Origin: Symbiodinium natans
Taxonomy: Eukaryota; Sar; Dinophyceae; Suessiales; Symbiodiniaceae
DNA length: 31,539 nucleotides
Assembly: GCA_905221605.1 (NCBI GenBank)
Contig: CAJNDS010002808.1
Location: forward strand, 240,001 to 271,539
Reading direction: 5' to 3'
Shown: piece after piece, positions 28,161-31,539 of the stretch
Position numbering within the stretch: position 1 is the first letter of the stretch
Layout of the letters: each line of letters begins with the position of its first letter
Notes under the pieces: generated by a model
Databases searched by the model: none
What the model was told of the DNA's origin: nothing
Seen by the model: only the letters and a program-made list of their open reading frames with translations
Program-made: the position numbers and the translations under genes

Positions 28161-28454
28161 ATGGCTGTTGTGGCTGCTTCGGAGGACCATGCTGTTCTTC
28201 TCTCTGCCAAACCTGAACAGAACTTGAAATCCTGGGCACAGCGGTTGCGGGTTCCTTACGTTCTCTACTCTAAAAACCTGCAGCCGGGCCAGAAAGAGCA
28301 GAAAGCAAGCGCTTGGAGTACAGGGACTCGGGCATTTTGCATATCCAGTGACAGAACTTCTCTGAGAGCTTGCATGTGGGCAGCGAAAGTGATGAAAGTG
28401 CGAGGTTTGGGTTGGGCGGACTTCTGGAATGTGCAGGGCTGTGGATGTCGGTGA
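28161..28454 (+). CDS. Open frame after family B element, unassigned
   Basis: Ninety-seven codons: MAVVAASEDHAVLLSAKPEQ, NLKSWAQRLRVPYVLYSKNL and onward to a TGA. Protein-like and non-repetitive at least to about 28310. The antisense frame 27876-28514 is also open but runs through repeats. Could be a further exon of the kinase gene or the next gene. Confidence 0.35.
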   Translation: MAVVAASEDHAVLLSAKPEQNLKSWAQRLRVPYVLYSKNLQPGQKEQKASAWSTGTRAFCISSDRTSLRACMWAAKVMKVRGLGWADFWNVQGCGCR

Positions 28455-28654
28455 ATGTATGGTAACAAAGAGTTGGGGAATGCGAATCAACACATCGGCC
28501 GAATCTAGCACCACTTATAAACCCAATGCTCCTTCAGGCAGTAGTAATGAAGAGGTTGCGGACTAGACCCTGAATCGCAAACCCCCCAAGTTCTTCCACT
28601 GTAGCGTCCTCAAAAGAAGGGGTATTGAGGATGGATGTTGGTGCTTCGGGAGTG

Positions 28655-29345
28655 TTGAAGTGAATGCTTGTGATGCTCGCCTGGTCGGCCACTTTTGGGG
28701 AAAGGGCCCGGCTGAAGCTGACGCTCATGACTCATGATGCTCGCCTGAGCCAACTGGTTTGGCAAAAGTCTGTTGCGTTGATGCGCGCGGGATGCTCGCC
28801 TGGCCAGCTGATGCTCTCGCCCTGCCAGCCGGTTACAGCTGGCTCGTGACTTGTGAGGAAAGGGCCTGCTACAGCTGCAGCTGATGCTTATGATGCTTGC
28901 CTTGCCCAAACGACCATGATCATTCGAGCGTAGCAAGGCGCTGCGCTTCCTCCACGCACCCCAGCATCAGCACGGAACTCTTTAGCAAGGAGGCTCCCTG
29001 CTTTTGAGCATCATCAGCTATACTCTTCAGGGTCAACGGACCTGGCATACTCAGCGGGACTCTCTGTGGGATTCTCTGTGGGCACTAGGCCAGAGACACC
29101 CTGCCACCGAGCATCGCAGGCAAAGCACCGAACCCTTCAGCAAGGAGGCCCTCTGCCACCGAGCTTCACGAGAATCAGTACTGAACCCTTTACCAAGCCG
29201 GCAACAAGGAGGCCCCTGCCACCGAGCATCACGAGCATTAGCACCAGACCCTGTAGTAAGGAGACTCTTTCAGCCCCGAAACATTTGTTAAGGAAGCCCC
29301 GCCCCCTCATCATGAGCATCAGCGTCAGCTCCTTTACCAGGGAGG
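28655..29345. repeat. Minisatellite (~50-65 base unit) with orientation switch
   Basis: To the left of about 28930 the units read GATGCTCGCCTGG...AAAGGGCC; to the right they read as the opposite strand, for example CTGCCACCGAGCATCACGAG followed by CACCGAACCCTTTAGCAAGG. Clear right-hand units start at 29101, 29153 and 29217. The shared motif GAGCATCA(C/T)GAGCATCAGC...CCCTTT appears in both arms on opposite strands. Long open frames here are repeat translations. Confidence 0.6.
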
Positions 29346-29418
29346 CCTCGGGACGGCAAAGCGGAATGGGCCTTTAGGTGCCAGCCCCTTTGCCGGCTGC
29401 TCGGGCAAGATTCATGTT

Positions 29419-29733
29419 GTGTTGCAGCTGAATGGCTCGCCTGGGCAGCCACCTGCTGAGCATCAGGGTTGGCCCGTGAGCACCATGGGCATTTGTGCCG
29501 TGCCAGCGCCGGCCAGCAAGCAGAATATCTCATTTATTCGCATTGTATTCGTTAACATGCATGCACATGTTCCACTCGCCGAGAGTGCTCAGCTTCCTTC
29601 AGCCCCGCATTTGCTTGCTGAGCTGCGTGTTGCCTTTGGATGCTCATGGGAGGATTTCTGCAACGCGCAGCTTACCATCCACCATGCCAAGCATACGGAG
29701 GTAGAGGCAAATGCTAGACAAGACTCTTGGTAG
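29419..29733 (+). CDS. Open frame, unassigned
   Basis: One hundred and four codons; the C-terminal half reads SAPHLLAELRVAFGCSWEDF then CNAQLTIHHAKHTEVEANAR, which looks like real protein. No family recognised. The start codon is arbitrary. Confidence 0.35.
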   Translation: MLQLNGSPGQPPAEHQGWPVSTMGICAVPAPASKQNISFIRIVFVNMHAHVPLAESAQLPSAPHLLAELRVAFGCSWEDFCNAQLTIHHAKHTEVEANARQDSW

Positions 29734-29820
29734 CAAAGAGTTCCGGCAGTTTCAAAGACGTGGAGATTGAGGTATTGAGTTGAGGTCTGAGTTCCTGTGC
29801 TGATTTGTGCATTCTCACAG

Positions 29821-29920
29821 CCTGAGGAGATTCCTCCCAGACTGGAGCGACAAGCCAAGCTTTGGAAAGCAGTGCACATGGCAAACATCGTGAGAAGGTG
29901 GAGCCATGCGGACTGCCCGC
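29821..29920 (+). CDS. Candidate exon, unassigned
   Basis: After the acceptor-like TTCTCACAG the frame gives PEEIPPRLERQAKLWKAVHM then ANIVRRWSHA. Charged helical composition typical of coding sequence. Possibly follows the frame at 29419 in the same gene. Confidence 0.35.
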
Positions 29921-29984
29921 GCACCGGTTCTTGTTTGCTGCTGAGCACACTCTGTCTGTATCGGTTTCTTGAGGTGTGCTGTGC

Positions 29985-30140
29985 CATCTCTCTTCTATCT
30001 CTCTCCCCCTCTCCTCCTTCCCCTCTCCCCCTCCCCCTCTCCTCCTTCCCCTCTCCTCCTCCCCCTCCCCCTCTCAGTCTCCCCCGCCCCCCTCTGCCCC
30101 TCCCCCTCTCCCCCGGTCCCTCTCCCTCTCTCCCTCTTCC
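29985..30140. repeat. C/T-rich (CCCTCTCCT)-type low-complexity tract
   Basis: Polypyrimidine tract with degenerate CCCTCTCC units. Open frames are S/P/L or G/R/E runs. Confidence 0.9.
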
Positions 30141-30300
30141 TATTGATAATTGATTAGTATTCGATTTGTTCAATAGTAAATACCGGTTACTGTGATTAAT
30201 ATATGCCTGTTAAACTATTCATGAACATAGTCTATGTAAAAATCCTAATATTATGCCGGCGAAGACCCCAAACAGTAAGATTGCAGATCAAGGGAAAGCG
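30141..30300. other. A/T-rich spacer
   Basis: Composition changes abruptly to A/T-rich after the pyrimidine tract (for example ATTGATAATTGATTAGTATT). No gene seen. It marks the left border of the different-looking sequence that carries the 595-base tandem repeat. Confidence 0.5.
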
Positions 30301-30454
30301 GCATGAAGCAATAACGCGACGCGTAGAATTCGGCAGGCCGAGTTCACAATCAGAAAAATTGGGCTCAGTATGGAGGCGTGGGTTTCAGGCTTCTCTTTGG
30401 AGCTGCCAGGGGTCGGAACAACCCTTTCCCAATCCAAACGATGGATTGACATGG

Positions 30455-31049
30455 ATGTCCAAGCGCTGCCTACATGCATTTTGCTAAGCCTGAAAAATGC
30501 GTTTGGTCTTGCTTTCTACATGCAACGCCATGCTCTCTCTTTCTGTACTTTTTCAAGGCGAAAACAGCTGAGTGCATTTAGGCACGCGCGAAAAATGCAG
30601 TTGTGCATTCGCCTCTTTTGTACGCAGCGTGTCTTTACGACGAAAGATCAGCGGTTAACTCAATGTTATTGTGGTTGTGGAAGGAGCAAGCTGCGCGAAT
30701 GCATTCTGCCCACTTTGAAAAATGCACCTGAGCATGTTCTTCCTGATTCTGGGTCTGTTTCGGTACTCCTGCAAAATGTCGAGCATTGTTCTAAACACGT
30801 TTTTCAATTCCTACAGCTTTTATGCACAGAAAACACATCAGAAGAATCGAATACGTCATGAGCCAGCAGAAACCAAGACTAAACATGATAGGAAACCAGT
30901 GCCAAATGCATTCTTCGGGCGACGAAAAATGCATTTGGAATGCCCTAGAAATGCATGTCGGGTAGATGTTGGTCGTAAAACACCAATCTGTTTTTTTTTG
31001 TTGTTTTCGTTTGTTTTTCAAGCTGTAATGGAGCAAACCGAATAGAATG
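30455..31049. repeat. 595-base tandem unit, copy 1, with four hairpins
   Basis: Diverged from copy 2 but collinear. TGCATT...AATGCA foldbacks lie at 30475-30501, 30573-30599, 30700-30726 and 30907-30933, each 27 bases long. The last is extended: CCAAATGCATT (30902-30912) has its exact complement AATGCATTTGG at 30928-30938. Open frames exist (30370-30861 on +), but the 595-base period is not a multiple of three. The left edge is approximate. Confidence 0.7.
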
Positions 31050-31539
31050 GAAGACCAGATGCTGCCGAATGCATTTTGCCAGGCCTGAACAACGCATTTG
31101 GTCTTGCTTTCCACATGTGCAACGCCGCGTGCTCTTTCTGCACTTTTTCAAAGCGAAAACAGCTGAATGCATTTGGGCACAGGCAAAAAATGCATTCGGA
31201 CTTTGGTTTCTTCCGTACGGGGCCTCTGTCTTTGACACAAAAGTCAGCTATCAAGCGAGTTTTTTATTGTGGTTTTGGAAGGAGCAAGCTGCGCGAATGC
31301 ATTTTTGCCTGCCTCGCAAAAATGCATCTGGGCATGTTGCTTCTGATTTTAGGCCCCTTTTCGGGAATTTTGCGAAACGGTGATTATGGTTCTAAACGCG
31401 TTCAAATCCTATTTATAGATGTTCTTATGCGCAGAAAGACATGAAATTTCAGCGGCAGAACCCAAGATTGCAACATGATAGGAAACCAGTGCCAAATGCG
31501 TTTTCGGGCGACGAAGAATGCATGTGGAATGCCCTCAGA
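31050..31539. repeat. 595-base tandem unit, copy 2 (truncated by window end)
   Basis: Hairpins at 31070-31096, 31168-31194, 31298-31326 and 31497-31522 occupy the same relative places as in copy 1 (offsets 595, 595, 598 and 590). The third has perfect 11-base arms, TGCATTTTTGC and GCAAAAATGCA, around a 7-base loop. Shared non-hairpin blocks include GGAAGGAGCAAGCTGCGCGA and ACATGATAGGAAACCAGTGC. Confidence 0.7.

Overview
The window looks like nuclear DNA of a dinoflagellate, probably of the Symbiodiniaceae type. Four things point that way. (1) Every confidently readable coding piece lies on the + strand, as expected for long one-way gene arrays. (2) Genes are broken into small exons, and the introns that can be phased by protein homology start with GC or GA rather than GT and end in AG followed by G. 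(3) Short blocks of the plant/alveolate telomere repeat TTTAGGG are scattered through introns. (4) The domains present are a long WD40 protein, PPR repeats of the A-C-x-x-x-x-x-W type, and an EF-hand plus kinase protein. No rRNA, tRNA, CRISPR array or intact autonomous transposon was recognised. Exon calls come from reading domain motifs across splice junctions by eye; without transcripts most ends are provisional.

Layout. 1-6234: mostly non-coding, with telomere-like repeats, a C/A homopolymer block, a palindromic mobile-element-like sequence (1116-1215), a possible LTR-like TATA region and several weak open frames. 6235-9014: a WD40-repeat gene with one very large exon and small exons after it, including an apparent one-base frameshift near 8214. 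9640-11336: weaker candidate exons that may be its 3' end. 11640-12370: open frames with weak PPR character. 12374-14320: an element relic, a minisatellite and large CT and AGT/ACT microsatellites. 14347-17310: a PPR gene seen as scattered exons, one repeat being cut by a 66-base intron. 18350-19012: a composite AC-rich microsatellite. 19180-21400: candidate 5' exons separated by telomere-like tracts. 21430-27990: the clearest multi-exon gene, with two EF-hands, then duplicated coiled-coil exons, then a protein kinase domain carrying GKGAYGFV, HND, DFG and APE motifs. 28016-29960: a 101-base dispersed element, an orientation-switching minisatellite and weak exons. 30455-31539: two diverged copies of a ~595-base tandem unit, each with four ~27-base TGCATT hairpins at conserved positions.

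How the genes relate: the three main genes share strand but no obvious pathway. The EF-hand/kinase gene suggests calcium-linked signalling, the PPR gene organelle RNA processing, and the WD40 gene an unassigned scaffold. The most unusual material is in the introns and spacers: two small dispersed repeat families, intron ends carrying direct repeats, telomere-like tracts in introns, and the hairpin-bearing tandem repeat at the right edge.
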